A stretch of DNA of 64,000 bases from Pedobacter jejuensis. Its GTDB lineage: Bacteria; Bacteroidota; Bacteroidia; Sphingobacteriales; Sphingobacteriaceae. The position numbers and the translations under genes are program-made. Shown in pieces: positions 17,483-26,827 of the stretch; the stretch's first letter is position 1; the number at the start of each line of letters is the position of its first letter. Where the stretch lies: contig NZ_RBEE01000023.1 in assembly GCF_003725795.1 (NCBI RefSeq), positions 186,001 to 250,000 on the forward strand, read 5' to 3'. A model generated the notes under the pieces. That model worked only from the letters and a program-made list of their open reading frames with translations, searched no databases and had not been told where the DNA came from.

Positions 17483-20005
17483 ATGAAGATGTTGAGCAAT
17501 TTTAGGATTTTAGTTTTTTTAGCAATGGGCTTGTTTGCAACACTTCATTGCGATGCAAGGCTTGTCGCGTCATTACCAGAAAGCAATCCTATTGCGAGCG
17601 AAAGGCTAATCCCTGGCAGTGAGTTTGCTTCGTCCCTCGAAATGACGACCGCTTTACCAAAACCGATTTCCGAACCTCGCACCAGAACCAACTTCAACAA
17701 AAATTGGAAATTCTTGCTGGGTGATGAACCAGCTGCAAAATCTCCGGCCTTTATTGATACAAAATGGAGGAAACTAACTTTGCCACATGATTGGGGTATT
17801 GAAGGAAAGTTCGATGAGAAAAATCCTGCAAAACCAGAGGGCGGAGGTTTGCCAACCGGAATCGGCTGGTACAGAAAAGAATTTATAGCACCGGTAGATT
17901 TTCAAAACAGATTAATTACCATAGAATTCGATGGCGTTTACAAAAACAGCGAAGTTTGGATTAACGGAAAATACTTAGGCAAACGTCCTTACGGTTATTC
18001 TTCATTTGCTTATGAAATAAGCCAATATCTAAAAACAGGAAAAAATATTATTGCGGTTAAAGTAGATAATTCAGCACAACCAGATTCCCGTTGGTATTCA
18101 GGCTCTGGGATTTACAGAAATATTTGGTTAACATCCACAGCAAAAGTGGCAGTTTCTAATTGGGGAACTTTTATAACTGCAGATAATTCAGGTAAAGTTG
18201 AGATACAAACGCAGATTCAGAACAAAACTTTAAAATTACAAACTGTAGTTTTAATCAATTCAGTTTACAGTACAACAGGAAAACTACTGGTTAAAAGTAA
18301 AGCTCAAACTGCGAAAACAGATACTTCAGGAGCAATCTTAAAAGCAAATTTGGAGATTAAAAATCCGGTTCTTTGGTCTGTTGAAAATCCATACCAATAC
18401 AAATTAGTTACTCAAATTTTTCAAAATGGAAAAGTAATTGATAGTTATCATACCAAATTCGGCGTTCGTTCTTTCAATTTTGATGCTCAAAAAGGCTTTT
18501 CGCTGAATGGTAAACCGATGAAAATTTTAGGCGTTTGCCTGCATCACGATTTAGGTGCTTTGGGTGCTGCAGTTAATGTTCGTGCTATGGAGCGCCAACT
18601 CGAAATTATGAAAAAAATGGGCGTAAATGCCATTCGAACTTCCCATAATCCACCTGCACCTGAGTTTTTAGATTTATGCGATAAAATGGGTTTCCTTGTA
18701 ATGGATGAGGCCTTTGACATGTGGGCGAAGAAGAAAACCAAAAATGATTACCATTTGAATTATCCAGAATGGCACAAACGCGATTTGGAAGATATGATAA
18801 AACGCGACCGTAATCACCCGTCAATTATTTTGTGGAGTATTGGTAACGAAATCCGTGAGCAGTTCGACAGTACAGGCCTCGCAATTACCAAAAAATTGGT
18901 AAGAATCGTAAAAAATTTGGATAAAACCCGTCCTGTAATTTCGGCGCTGACTGAAACTGATGCAAAGAAAAACTTTATTTATCAGGCTAACGCCCTGGAT
19001 ATTTACGGATTAAACTACAACCATAAACTTTATAAAGATTTCCCTAAAAATTATCCTGGTATTAAGTTCTTGGCAACAGAAACTACTTCAGCATTAGAAA
19101 CACGTGGTTTTTACGATACTGCAGATAGCATCCGCCGTTGGCCGAAAGATGGAAAAACAAAGTTTATGGAAGGAAATAAGGAATTGTCAGCATCTTCTTA
19201 TGATAACGTTTCAGCTTATTGGGGTTCTACTCATGAAGAAACCTGGAAAGAAGCTAAAAAATACGACCATGTTTCAGGTTTATTCGTGTGGACAGGTTTC
19301 GATTACCTTGGAGAACCTTTGCCTTATCCCTGGCCCGCAAGAAGTTCTTATTTCGGTATTGTTGATTTGGCGGGTTTTCCGAAAGATTCTTATTATATGT
19401 ATCAAAGTGAATGGACAGATAAACCTGTTTTACATATTTTGCCGCACTGGAATTGGGAGCCAGGAAAATCAGTAGAAGTTTGGGCGTATTACAACAATGC
19501 CGATGAGGTAGAATTGTATTTGAACGGAAAATCTTTAGGTAAAAAATCAAAGCAAAATGATGATTTGCACATCCAATGGAATGTAAATTATGAGCCTGGG
19601 ACACTGAAAGCCGTTTCTCGTAAAAATGGAAAAGATGTTTTAACACGTGAAGTAAAAACGGCGGGCGCACCAGCAAAAATTGAATTAATTGCAGACAGAA
19701 AAAACATCAAGGCCGATGGGAAAGATTTATCATTTATCACTGTTCGAATTTTAGATGCAGCAGGAAATGTTGTTCCTAGTGCTGATAATATGGTTGATTT
19801 TAAATTAGAGGGAAATGGTCTTATTGCAGGAGTTGACAATGGATTTCAGGCAAGTTTAGAGCCTTTTAAAGCGAATTATCGAAAAGCTTTTCATGGTTTG
19901 TGTTTAGCTATTATTCAATCAACAGAAAAAAGTGGAGTGGTTAAACTTACAGCTACCTCAGCAGGTTTAACCGCTACAGCAATTACAATTAACTCAAATA
20001 AATAA
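17483..20005 (+). CDS. GH2 beta-galactosidase-type glycosidase with repeat-derived N-terminal insert
   Basis: About 840 residues from ATG 17,483 (17,489 is an alternative); the gene begins one base after the previous stop. After a signal-like segment (ILVFLAMGLFATLH), residues about 21-56 come from a degenerate palindromic element. The normal GH2 order follows: sugar-binding sandwich (TNFNKNWKFLLGD, LPHDWGIEG, GWYRKEF), immunoglobulin-like domain, and TIM barrel from KGFSLNGKPMKILGVCLHHD. The acid/base Glu is in LWSIGNEIREQ and the probable nucleophile Glu in FLATETTSALETRG. The C-terminal Ig-like domains resemble DUF4982. It probably removes beta-galactose or a related sugar from pectin side chains. 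Confidence 0.88.
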   Translation: MKMLSNFRILVFLAMGLFATLHCDARLVASLPESNPIASERLIPGSEFASSLEMTTALPKPISEPRTRTNFNKNWKFLLGDEPAAKSPAFIDTKWRKLTLPHDWGIEGKFDEKNPAKPEGGGLPTGIGWYRKEFIAPVDFQNRLITIEFDGVYKNSEVWINGKYLGKRPYGYSSFAYEISQYLKTGKNIIAVKVDNSAQPDSRWYSGSGIYRNIWLTSTAKVAVSNWGTFITADNSGKVEIQTQIQNKTLKLQTVVLINSVYSTTGKLLVKSKAQTAKTDTSGAILKANLEIKNPVLWSVENPYQYKLVTQIFQNGKVIDSYHTKFGVRSFNFDAQKGFSLNGKPMKILGVCLHHDLGALGAAVNVRAMERQLEIMKKMGVNAIRTSHNPPAPEFLDLCDKMGFLVMDEAFDMWAKKKTKNDYHLNYPEWHKRDLEDMIKRDRNHPSIILWSIGNEIREQFDSTGLAITKKLVRIVKNLDKTRPVISALTETDAKKNFIYQANALDIYGLNYNHKLYKDFPKNYPGIKFLATETTSALETRGFYDTADSIRRWPKDGKTKFMEGNKELSASSYDNVSAYWGSTHEETWKEAKKYDHVSGLFVWTGFDYLGEPLPYPWPARSSYFGIVDLAGFPKDSYYMYQSEWTDKPVLHILPHWNWEPGKSVEVWAYYNNADEVELYLNGKSLGKKSKQNDDLHIQWNVNYEPGTLKAVSRKNGKDVLTREVKTAGAPAKIELIADRKNIKADGKDLSFITVRILDAAGNVVPSADNMVDFKLEGNGLIAGVDNGFQASLEPFKANYRKAFHGLCLAIIQSTEKSGVVKLTATSAGLTATAITINSNK
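17546..17650. repeat. Degenerate palindromic element inside the GH2 coding sequence
   Basis: The pieces cattgcgatgcaagg, agcaatcctattgcgagcg and gcttcgtccctcgaaatgacg are recognisably the arms of the dispersed family. The last matches the standard gcttcgtgcctcgcaatgacg at 19 of 21 positions. It lies between signal peptide and mature enzyme and keeps the frame open. Confidence 0.75.
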
Positions 20006-20121
20006 GGTCTGCGAAATATAGAGTATAGAAATTGTATCCGCAGATGATGCGTATCTAAAAATTGGGATTTAGTGATCAGGAATATCGTGTTGAATTAAAC
20101 AGCACTTAGAAAAATAATAAA

Positions 20122-21282
20122 GTGGAGAAGACAATTAACTTAAAAGGAATAACCTGGAACCACAGTCGCGGGCTGTTGCCGATGGTGGCAACGGCTCAAC
20201 GATTTTCAGAATTGTACCCTAATGTTCAAATCACCTGGGAGAAAAGAAGTTTGCAACAATTTGCCGATTTATCGATTCAGGCGTTGGCAGATCGATTTGA
20301 TTTGCTGGTTATCGACCACCCCTGGGCGGGCTTTGCCGCCAAAACAAAATCGATTGTGCCTTTGGATTTTTATCTTTCTGAAGATTACCTTGCAGACCAG
20401 GAACGCAATTCCGTGGGTCAATCTTATGAAAGTTATTTCTATGATGAACATTTATGGGCGCTGCCGATTGATGCAGCAACTCCTGTGGCAGCATCAAGAC
20501 CTGATTTACTTGCTGAAAAGGGATTGGAATTACCCAAATCATTTGAAGATTTACTGGCACTTGCCGATAAGGGATTAGTTGCTTTCGCAGGCATTCCCAT
20601 TGATGTTTTAATGAATTTTTATACGCTTTGCTGCTCACTTGGCGAAGACCCCTGCCAAAATGATAGCGAAGTTGTTTCCACGCAGACAGGGGTTAAAGCT
20701 TTAACAATGTATCGTGAATTGGCATCAAAAATTGATAAAGCAAACTTTAGCAGAAACCCGATTCAGCTTTACGAGTCGATGACTTTAACTGATGAAATTG
20801 CTTATTGTCCATTTGCTTATGGTTACTCAAATTATTCTAGAAATGGTTACGCCCATAAAACATTGCATTTTCACGATATGATATCTCTAGACGGAAAAAA
20901 TAATTTGAGAAGTACTTTAGGAGGAACAGGTTTAGCAATTTCTTCCAAATGCGAAGAGCTTGATGTTGCTGCAAAATATGTTGAATTTGTGGGTTCTACA
21001 GCTTGCCAATCTACTTTGTTTTTTGAAAGCGGCGGCCAGCCCGGGCATTTGGATGCCTGGAAAAACGAAGCAGTAAATCGTCAGAGTCAGAATTACTTTT
21101 TCAATACTTTACCTGCTTTGCAACGGGCATTTCTTCGTCCGAGATACCACGGTTCCATGTATTTTCAAGACCATGCCGGCGATGTTGTTCGGGATTATTT
21201 AATGAATGGTGGCGATGAAATCAAAGTTTTATCAGCATTGAACGAATTGTATCAAAAATCTAAAACAATGGTTTTATCATGA
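20122..21282 (+). CDS. Solute-binding-protein-like protein without signal peptide (1)
   Basis: A 386-residue protein starting with GTG. The fold is that of family-1 extracellular sugar-binding proteins of ABC transporters (LPMVATAQRFSELYPNVQIT, FDLLVIDHPWAG, SKCEELDVAAKYVEFVGS). It has no signal peptide or lipobox: it begins MEKTINLKGITWNHSRGLLP. No ABC permease or ATPase gene is nearby. Its stop overlaps the start of the first CoA-transferase (ATGA), so the two are translationally coupled. I infer a cytoplasmic ligand-binding or chaperone-like role tied to the CoA-transferase. Annotation pipelines would call it an extracellular solute-binding protein, which the N-terminus contradicts. Confidence 0.8.
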   Translation: MEKTINLKGITWNHSRGLLPMVATAQRFSELYPNVQITWEKRSLQQFADLSIQALADRFDLLVIDHPWAGFAAKTKSIVPLDFYLSEDYLADQERNSVGQSYESYFYDEHLWALPIDAATPVAASRPDLLAEKGLELPKSFEDLLALADKGLVAFAGIPIDVLMNFYTLCCSLGEDPCQNDSEVVSTQTGVKALTMYRELASKIDKANFSRNPIQLYESMTLTDEIAYCPFAYGYSNYSRNGYAHKTLHFHDMISLDGKNNLRSTLGGTGLAISSKCEELDVAAKYVEFVGSTACQSTLFFESGGQPGHLDAWKNEAVNRQSQNYFFNTLPALQRAFLRPRYHGSMYFQDHAGDVVRDYLMNGGDEIKVLSALNELYQKSKTMVLS

Positions 21283-22430
21283 ACAGACCATTAGAAGGAC
21301 TTTTGGTTTTAGAGTTTTGCCAGTTTCTGGCAGGACCATCAGCCGGTTTAAAATTGGCAGATCTGGGCGCCCGTGTAATCAAAATTGAGCGACCAAAAAC
21401 GGGTGATGCTTGTCGCCAATTATCCATCAAGAACCTTTTTGTTGAGGGTGATAGTTTGCTTTTTCATACCATCAACAGGAATAAAGAAAGTTATGCAGCC
21501 GATTTGAAAAATCCGGACGATTTAGAGCGGTTGAAAAAATTAATCAGCAAGGCTGATGTGATGACTCATAATTTCCGTCCGGGTGTAATGGAGAAAATTG
21601 GTTTGGATTATGGAAATGTTCAAAATATCAACCCAAAGATTGTTTATGGCGCTGTAACTGGTTATGGAAATGAAGGACCTTGGCGCAATAAACCTGGTCA
21701 GGATTTACTCATTCAGGCAGTTTCAGGTCTCACTTTTTTATCCGGCGTTGATATCGACGGGCCTGTTCCTTTTGGTCTATCAGTTTCGGATATCATGTGT
21801 GGAAACCATCTGGCGCAAGGTATTATGGCAGCTTTAATCAAAAGAACAAAAACCGATAAAAGTGTTTTGGTTGAAGTGAGTTTACTGGAATCCATTTTGG
21901 ATGTACAGTTTGAAGTGATTACAACTTACTTAAACGATGGTGGAAAATTGCCTGATAGAAGCCAGGCAAAAGGTAGTGCGCATGCATATTTGAGCGCTCC
22001 TTATGGTATGTACGAAACCAGGGATGGTTACATTGCAATGGCAATGGGAAATCTTCCGAACATCTGCGAAATCATAAAATGTGATATTGCTGATTTGTAT
22101 GTAGAGGCAGGTTCAGCATTCGATAATCGTGATAAACTAATTATTCGTCTGGCCGAAACATTCAAAGAAGAAGAGACGAAAACCTGGTTAGGCCTTTTAG
22201 AGCAGCATGGAATCTGGTGTGCCGAAGTGTTGAATTATCAAACAGCTACTGTTTTGAGTACATACAAAAACTTAGAAATTGAGCAGGAATTAGATTTGAG
22301 CAGTGGCAAAAAAATAAAGACAACTGTTAGTCCGATAAGGCTGGATAACGAAAAATTATTTGCAGCGAAAGCCGCACCAAAACTAGGTTTTGATACGCAG
22401 GATATTAGTAAAGAATTTGAATTAACGTAA
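21279..22430 (+). CDS. CaiB/BaiF-family (class III) CoA-transferase (1)
   Basis: A 383-residue enzyme with the class III start LLVLEFCQFLAGPSAGLKLADLGARVIKIE (given here in parts: VLEFCQFLAGPSAG, LADLGARVIKIERP). The CoA-binding/dimer region HTINRNKESYAADLKNPDDL and HNFRPGVMEKIGLDY follow, then the segment PFGLSVSDIMCGNHLAQGIM where the catalytic Asp of the family is expected. It would move CoA between carboxylic acids in the cytoplasm. It is coupled to the binding-protein-like gene upstream and followed, after a repeat, by a clear paralogue (about half identical by eye). Substrate unknown; a carboxylate derived from sugar catabolism is inferred from context. Confidence 0.93.
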   Translation: MNRPLEGLLVLEFCQFLAGPSAGLKLADLGARVIKIERPKTGDACRQLSIKNLFVEGDSLLFHTINRNKESYAADLKNPDDLERLKKLISKADVMTHNFRPGVMEKIGLDYGNVQNINPKIVYGAVTGYGNEGPWRNKPGQDLLIQAVSGLTFLSGVDIDGPVPFGLSVSDIMCGNHLAQGIMAALIKRTKTDKSVLVEVSLLESILDVQFEVITTYLNDGGKLPDRSQAKGSAHAYLSAPYGMYETRDGYIAMAMGNLPNICEIIKCDIADLYVEAGSAFDNRDKLIIRLAETFKEEETKTWLGLLEQHGIWCAEVLNYQTATVLSTYKNLEIEQELDLSSGKKIKTTVSPIRLDNEKLFAAKAAPKLGFDTQDISKEFELT

Positions 22431-22433
22431 GTC

Positions 22434-22544
22434 CGTCATTGCGAGGCACGAAGCAATCTGATAGTGGGGTGGGTAAAAAAAAGATAAGCTTTACCCACAA
22501 AGGAGATTGCTTCGGATGGTGAAAAACCAATCCTCGCAATGACG
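22434..22544. repeat. Dispersed palindrome, branched form with loop hairpin
   Basis: Left arm cgtcattgcgaggcacgaag; right arm gattgcttc then the side hairpin ggatggt/accaatcc then ctcgcaatgacg. The central loop contains gtgggtaaa...tttacccac. It separates the two CoA-transferase genes, starting three bases after the first stop. An ATG within the right arm (22,539) is in frame with the second gene but is probably not its start. Confidence 0.9.
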
Positions 22545-22562
22545 GCATTGATAAATAAAAAT

Positions 22563-23726
22563 ATGAAACCGCTTGAAGATTATTTAGTTATTGATTTTAG
22601 CCAGTTCCTTTCGGGACCATCGGCGAGCTTGCGCTTGGCCGATATGGGCGCTCGTGTAATCAAAATTGAGCGTTTAGGCGTAGGCGATATTTGTCGTACA
22701 CTTTACACCTCTAAGTTAATTATGAATGGCGAATCGTCGGTTTTTCACGCCATAAACAGGAATAAGGAAAGCTTTGAAGTCGATTTGAAAAATGAAGATG
22801 ATTGTGAAATGGTTCGTGAGCTGCTTAAAAAAGCCGATGTCATGATTCACAATTTCCGCCCTGGTGTAATGGAGCGTTTGGGCTTCGATTATCAATCAGT
22901 TGTCGCATTAAACCCGACAATCATTTTCGGCGAAATTTCGGGTTACGGCATGAAGACAGAATGGAAAAATAACCCTGGTCAGGATTTGTTGTTGCAGGCG
23001 GTTACGGGGTTAACTTATTTAACTGGAAATGCCGATAGTGGACCCGTTGCAATGGGTTTATCCATCGTAGATATGTTGGCTGGCTCACATCTGGCCCAAG
23101 GATTACTAGCTTGTTTATATCGCAAAGCGATAAAAGGCGAAGGTGGTTTTGTACAGGTAAGCATGATGGAATCGGCTTACGATTTCCAGTTTGAAACCAT
23201 CACAACCTTTATGAACGATGGTGGCGCTTTGCCCGAACGTTCGAAAAAGAACAATGCAAATGCTTATTTGAGCGCTCCTTATGGTATTTATCAAACAGAA
23301 AACGGATATTTAGCATTGGCAATGGGCTCAATTCCTCAACTTAGTAATTTATTGGGTTGCGAGAAATTAGAAGATTACACTGAAATTAGTGAGGCATTTG
23401 ACAAACGAGATAAAATAAAAGCGATTTTAGCAGAACACCTTTTATCAAATACAACTGAAAAATGGCTTTCGATATTAGAAACTGCTGATATTTGGTGCTC
23501 TGATGTTTTGAACTGGAATGCCTTGATGGCTCACGACGGTTTTAAGGTATTGAACATGATACAGGAAGTGGAAATGGTTGATGGTTACAAATATGAGACG
23601 ACCAGATGCCCGATTCGCATTGATGGAGAGTTGCTTAAATCCTCTGTTGGTTCGCCTAAATTGGGGCAGGACAATGAAAAAATTATCAAAGAATTCATAA
23701 ATCAGAGTACTATTGCAAATGCATAA
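22563..23726 (+). CDS. CaiB/BaiF-family (class III) CoA-transferase (2)
   Basis: A 387-residue paralogue of the preceding transferase: LVIDFSQFLSGPSASLRLAD, MGARVIKIERLGVGD, HAINRNKESFEVDLKNEDD, HNFRPGVMERLGFDY, and MGLSIVDMLAGSHLAQGLL for the catalytic-Asp region. Start chosen at 22,563 (MKPLEDYLVID); the frame extends to 22,539 inside the repeat. Class III transferases often work as homodimers, and two adjacent paralogues also occur as heteromeric or dehydratase-activating pairs. Its end overlaps the second binding-protein-like gene by a few bases, mirroring the first pair. Confidence 0.92.
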   Translation: MKPLEDYLVIDFSQFLSGPSASLRLADMGARVIKIERLGVGDICRTLYTSKLIMNGESSVFHAINRNKESFEVDLKNEDDCEMVRELLKKADVMIHNFRPGVMERLGFDYQSVVALNPTIIFGEISGYGMKTEWKNNPGQDLLLQAVTGLTYLTGNADSGPVAMGLSIVDMLAGSHLAQGLLACLYRKAIKGEGGFVQVSMMESAYDFQFETITTFMNDGGALPERSKKNNANAYLSAPYGIYQTENGYLALAMGSIPQLSNLLGCEKLEDYTEISEAFDKRDKIKAILAEHLLSNTTEKWLSILETADIWCSDVLNWNALMAHDGFKVLNMIQEVEMVDGYKYETTRCPIRIDGELLKSSVGSPKLGQDNEKIIKEFINQSTIANA

Positions 23727-24957
23727 CCAAATAGAAACCTTCAAAATTGCTGTACGCAAGTTTGCCCCCTTTGAATCTGCCATGAAGAAATTTTGGGATA
23801 AATATTGCGAATTTTCAGGTTGTACTTTGAAGTTGGAAATGGTTGTGATGGATTTGCATGAACTTTACGATTGTACAATTACTCAAAAAGGTATGGCCCA
23901 TGGCGATTTTGATATTGCACATATCAGTACCGATTGGGTTTTGGAAGGTTATTCAAATCAAGATTTCGAGGTTTTAAATCCTTACATCAATAGAAATAAA
24001 CCCGAAGATTTCCCAAGAGGATGGAGTAAGTCACTATTGGGCTTGCAGCGTTTCGGCTGGGAAGTTGTAGGCTTTCCTTTTCATGACGGACCTGAATGTT
24101 TCATTTACAGGAAGGATTTATTTGAGAGTGAAATTGAAAAAGCTAATTATCTGGTGCAATTCGGTAAAAGTTTGGCAGTTCCGAAAACCTGGGAAGATTT
24201 CCATCAGGTGGCGCAATTTTTCAACCGCCCTGCCGATAATTTATATGGAAGTATTTTTGCCTGTTATCCTGATGGTCACAACACGGTTTTCGATTTTTGT
24301 TTGCAGTTATGGACCAGAGGAGGAACATTGGTCGACAATAATGGTTCAATCCAAATTAACACCGAGGCCGCAATTGATGGTTTGAATTTCTACCGTGCAA
24401 TTGTAAATGATAAGACTGCGGTCCATCCAAAATCAGCGGAATTCGAGTCTGTAGCAGCTGGAATTGCTTTCTCGCAAGGGGAAGCAGCTATGATGATAAA
24501 TTGGTTTGGCTTCGCTGCGATGTCTGAACTAGATGTAAACTCAAAAGTTAAAGGCAAAATCGATGTTGAATTATTACCATCGGCCCCAGGTAAAAATTCT
24601 GCATCCTTGAATGTTTACTGGCTTTACACTATTGCAGGGGGCAGTAAAAATAAAAAAGTTGCTTACGATTTTCTTTGCTTTGCTCTAGCCCAAGAACAAG
24701 ATAAGCAACTCACTTTAGAAGGTGGAATTGGTTGTAGAATCTCGAGCTGGAAAGATGCGGAAATCAACGAAATCATTCCATATTATCATAAATTAGAACA
24801 ACTGCATGAGGTTGCAAATATGCTCCCTCAAAAAGAAAACTGGGCTGCAATTGCGGCAATAATAGATAAAATGGTTTTGCAGGCAATAAATACAAATTCG
24901 CCATCCGAAGCGCTTATTCAGCTTGCACAAAATCAAATTAATGAAATTGATAAATGA
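23719..24957 (+). CDS. Solute-binding-protein-like protein without signal peptide (2)
   Basis: A 412-residue protein of the same superfamily as the 20,122 gene (ETFKIAVRKFAPFESAMKKF; FDIAHISTDWVLEGYSNQDF; LVDNNGSIQINTEAAIDGLN; FSQGEAAMMINWFGFAAMSE). It again lacks any secretory signal or lipobox. ATG 23,719 is chosen; an upstream TTG at 23,713 is possible. It overlaps the CoA-transferase (2) stop and its own stop overlaps the next gene (ATGA). Tight coupling to catabolic enzymes, not to transporter subunits, argues for a cytoplasmic role. The function is unknown. Confidence 0.8.
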   Translation: MHNQIETFKIAVRKFAPFESAMKKFWDKYCEFSGCTLKLEMVVMDLHELYDCTITQKGMAHGDFDIAHISTDWVLEGYSNQDFEVLNPYINRNKPEDFPRGWSKSLLGLQRFGWEVVGFPFHDGPECFIYRKDLFESEIEKANYLVQFGKSLAVPKTWEDFHQVAQFFNRPADNLYGSIFACYPDGHNTVFDFCLQLWTRGGTLVDNNGSIQINTEAAIDGLNFYRAIVNDKTAVHPKSAEFESVAAGIAFSQGEAAMMINWFGFAAMSELDVNSKVKGKIDVELLPSAPGKNSASLNVYWLYTIAGGSKNKKVAYDFLCFALAQEQDKQLTLEGGIGCRISSWKDAEINEIIPYYHKLEQLHEVANMLPQKENWAAIAAIIDKMVLQAINTNSPSEALIQLAQNQINEIDK

Positions 24958-26021
24958 GTATTGTTATAGAATATAAGCCAGAATTACCGCAAACTCAACA
25001 ACCCATCATCATCATCGGTGCAGGTGGAATTGTGGCTGATGCACATCTTCCTGCATATAAGATTGCGGGTTTTGAAGTTCATGGTATTGTCAATAGAACT
25101 AAAGAAAGGGCGCAGAAATTAGCTGATGCTTTTGGTATTCCCAATGTTTATGATTCTGTTGCGGAAGCGGTAAAACTTGCTCCGAAAAATGCTGTGTATG
25201 ACTTAACGATCATGCCAGAACAGTACATCGAAACTTTAAATCAGTTACCTGATGGATGTGCCGTTTTAATTCAAAAGCCAATGGGAGATGATTTTAAACA
25301 GGCAAACGAAATTCTTGAACTCTGTAGAACAAAGAATTTAAGGGCAGCGGTAAACTTTCAATTGCGTTTTGCTCCATTTGTACGTGCCGCAAAATACTTG
25401 ATTGATAAAGGTTTAATCGGTGAATTGTACGATATGGAAGTCCGTGTAACAATTAAAACACCATGGGAAATTTTTCCTCATGTGATTATTCACCCGCGAC
25501 TGGAAATTCAATACCACAGCATTCATTATGTCGATTTAATTCGTTCGTTTTTGGGTAATCCTCAAAGTGTTTTAGCTAAAACTTTAAAACACCCTGCAAA
25601 GAATTTATCATCCTCTCGTTCCACGATTTTATTCGATTATGGTGATACCATGCATGCGGTAATCAATACCAACCACGACCATGATTTCGGTCCGAACCAC
25701 CAGGAAAGTTATATCAAATGGGAGGGAACAAAAGGAGCAATCGTAGCGAAAATCGGGTTACTGATGAATTATCCGCATGGTGTTCCTGATGTTTTTGAAT
25801 ACTGCATCATAGAAGAAGGAGAATCGCCTGAATGGCAAACCGTAAAATTAGATGGCTCATGGTTTCCTGAAGCATTTATTGGAACAATGGCGGATTTAAT
25901 GCGGTTTAACGAAGGTACGACTGATGTTTTGCAGACTAGCGTGGAGGATGTAATTCAAACGATGGCTGTTGTGGAAAGTGCTTATAAATCGAGTGATATT
26001 GGAGGAGTGAAAATTGGATAG
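24954..26021 (+). CDS. Gfo/Idh/MocA-family oxidoreductase
   Basis: A 355-residue NAD(P)-dependent dehydrogenase. The Rossmann motif is IIIGAGGIVADAHLPAYKIA, followed by GIVNRTKERAQKLADAFG. The usual EKP motif appears as IQKPMGDD. The C-terminal domain has NFQLRFAPFVRAAKYLIDKG and YHSIHYVDLIRSFLG, with His and Asp at the expected substrate site. It is coupled to the binding-protein-like gene by ATGA overlap, so it belongs to the CoA-transferase module. It likely oxidises a sugar or sugar-derived hydroxyl before or after CoA activation. Confidence 0.92.
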   Translation: MSIVIEYKPELPQTQQPIIIIGAGGIVADAHLPAYKIAGFEVHGIVNRTKERAQKLADAFGIPNVYDSVAEAVKLAPKNAVYDLTIMPEQYIETLNQLPDGCAVLIQKPMGDDFKQANEILELCRTKNLRAAVNFQLRFAPFVRAAKYLIDKGLIGELYDMEVRVTIKTPWEIFPHVIIHPRLEIQYHSIHYVDLIRSFLGNPQSVLAKTLKHPAKNLSSSRSTILFDYGDTMHAVINTNHDHDFGPNHQESYIKWEGTKGAIVAKIGLLMNYPHGVPDVFEYCIIEEGESPEWQTVKLDGSWFPEAFIGTMADLMRFNEGTTDVLQTSVEDVIQTMAVVESAYKSSDIGGVKIG

Positions 26022-26246
26022 GCACAGCGTCATTCCGAGTAGAAATGGCAAAACATTTTTTTGTCTTAGCCGGACGGCTTTTTTCTTAAATACATAGCCT
26101 ATGATTTCAATCATGGGGATAATAATAAAAATATAAGTTTTAACAACATATAGGGTTAAAAGCAGAAACTTTCTAATCCTCTCTTCTGGAGAGGAATTGC
26201 AGATAAGAACAATTACCCCAAAACATTTAATAAGGAGAAGCTTTTT
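26022..26246. other. 225-bp intergenic gap in the catabolic operon
   Basis: It contains a fragment gcgtcattccgagtagaaatgg that resembles the left arm of palindromes seen in the core, then agccggacggcttttttc like the tail at 8,585. No ORF is credible. A good ribosome binding site (taaggagaag) precedes the next gene. Confidence 0.4.
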
Positions 26247-26693
26247 ATGTATTTCAAATCAACATTTTTTGGAGATTATCAATTACAAGACAAACGTGTA
26301 ACCCTAGGCCGCACGATAACAGAAACCGATTTTGTAGTTCACGCCGGTCATACCGGTGATTTCTTCCCGCACCATATGGATGCAGAATGGTGTGCAACGC
26401 AGCCATTTAAGCGGCGTATTGCTCATGGAACCATGATTTTTAGCATCGGAATCGGACTAACCGCATCGGAAATTAATCCTGAAGCCATGAGTAAAGGCTA
26501 CGATAAACTGCGTTTTGTAAAACCCGTTTTCATTGGCGATACCATTCATTCTGAAATCACGATTTTGGAAAAGGGAGAAAGCAAACGACCTGAATACGGA
26601 ACCGTAACCGAACATGTAGAAATTATTAATCAACATGGAGAAGTCGTTTTAGTCTGCGACCATCTGCTTGTAGTAAAGAAAAAGTCAGTTTAA
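26247..26693 (+). CDS. MaoC-like (R)-specific enoyl-CoA hydratase/dehydratase
   Basis: A 148-residue single hot-dog domain. The hydratase signature is visible as [20 protein letters not shown] then [20 protein letters not shown], giving the conserved Asp and His of the D-x(4)-H type catalytic pair. It acts on acyl-CoA thioesters, so together with the two CoA-transferases it implies a CoA-linked branch of sugar or sugar-acid catabolism. The Shine-Dalgarno aaggag is about ten bases upstream. It could equally remove water from a 3-hydroxyacyl-CoA or add it to an enoyl-CoA. Confidence 0.92.
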   Translation: MYFKSTFFGDYQLQDKRVTLGRTITETDFVVHAGHTGDFFPHHMDAEWCATQPFKRRIAHGTMIFSIGIGLTASEINPEAMSKGYDKLRFVKPVFIGDTIHSEITILEKGESKRPEYGTVTEHVEIINQHGEVVLVCDHLLVVKKKSV

Positions 26694-26699
26694 TAGTCA

Positions 26700-26816
26700 T
26701 TTGTTCACTCGTTCATTAGTCAAATGCCCAATCAAATCAACTAATGAACTCGATAATAGTTAGCAAACACAACTACCAATGAACAAATGACTAATGAACC
26801 ATTGAACTAATAAAAA
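26700..26816. repeat. Cluster of atgaac/gttcat repeats
   Basis: gttcattagtca at 26,711-26,722 is the exact reverse complement of tgactaatgaac at 26,788-26,799, and further partial copies (aactaatgaact, aatgaacaaatg) lie between. It forms a long imperfect inverted repeat before the permease gene, possibly a transcript hairpin or a low-complexity repeat. Confidence 0.6.
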
Positions 26817-26827
26817 AACTAAATATA

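Noticed and set aside
20122..24957. ABC sugar transporter operon
   Set aside because: Two binding-protein-like genes are present, but neither has a signal peptide and no permease or ATPase gene is found.
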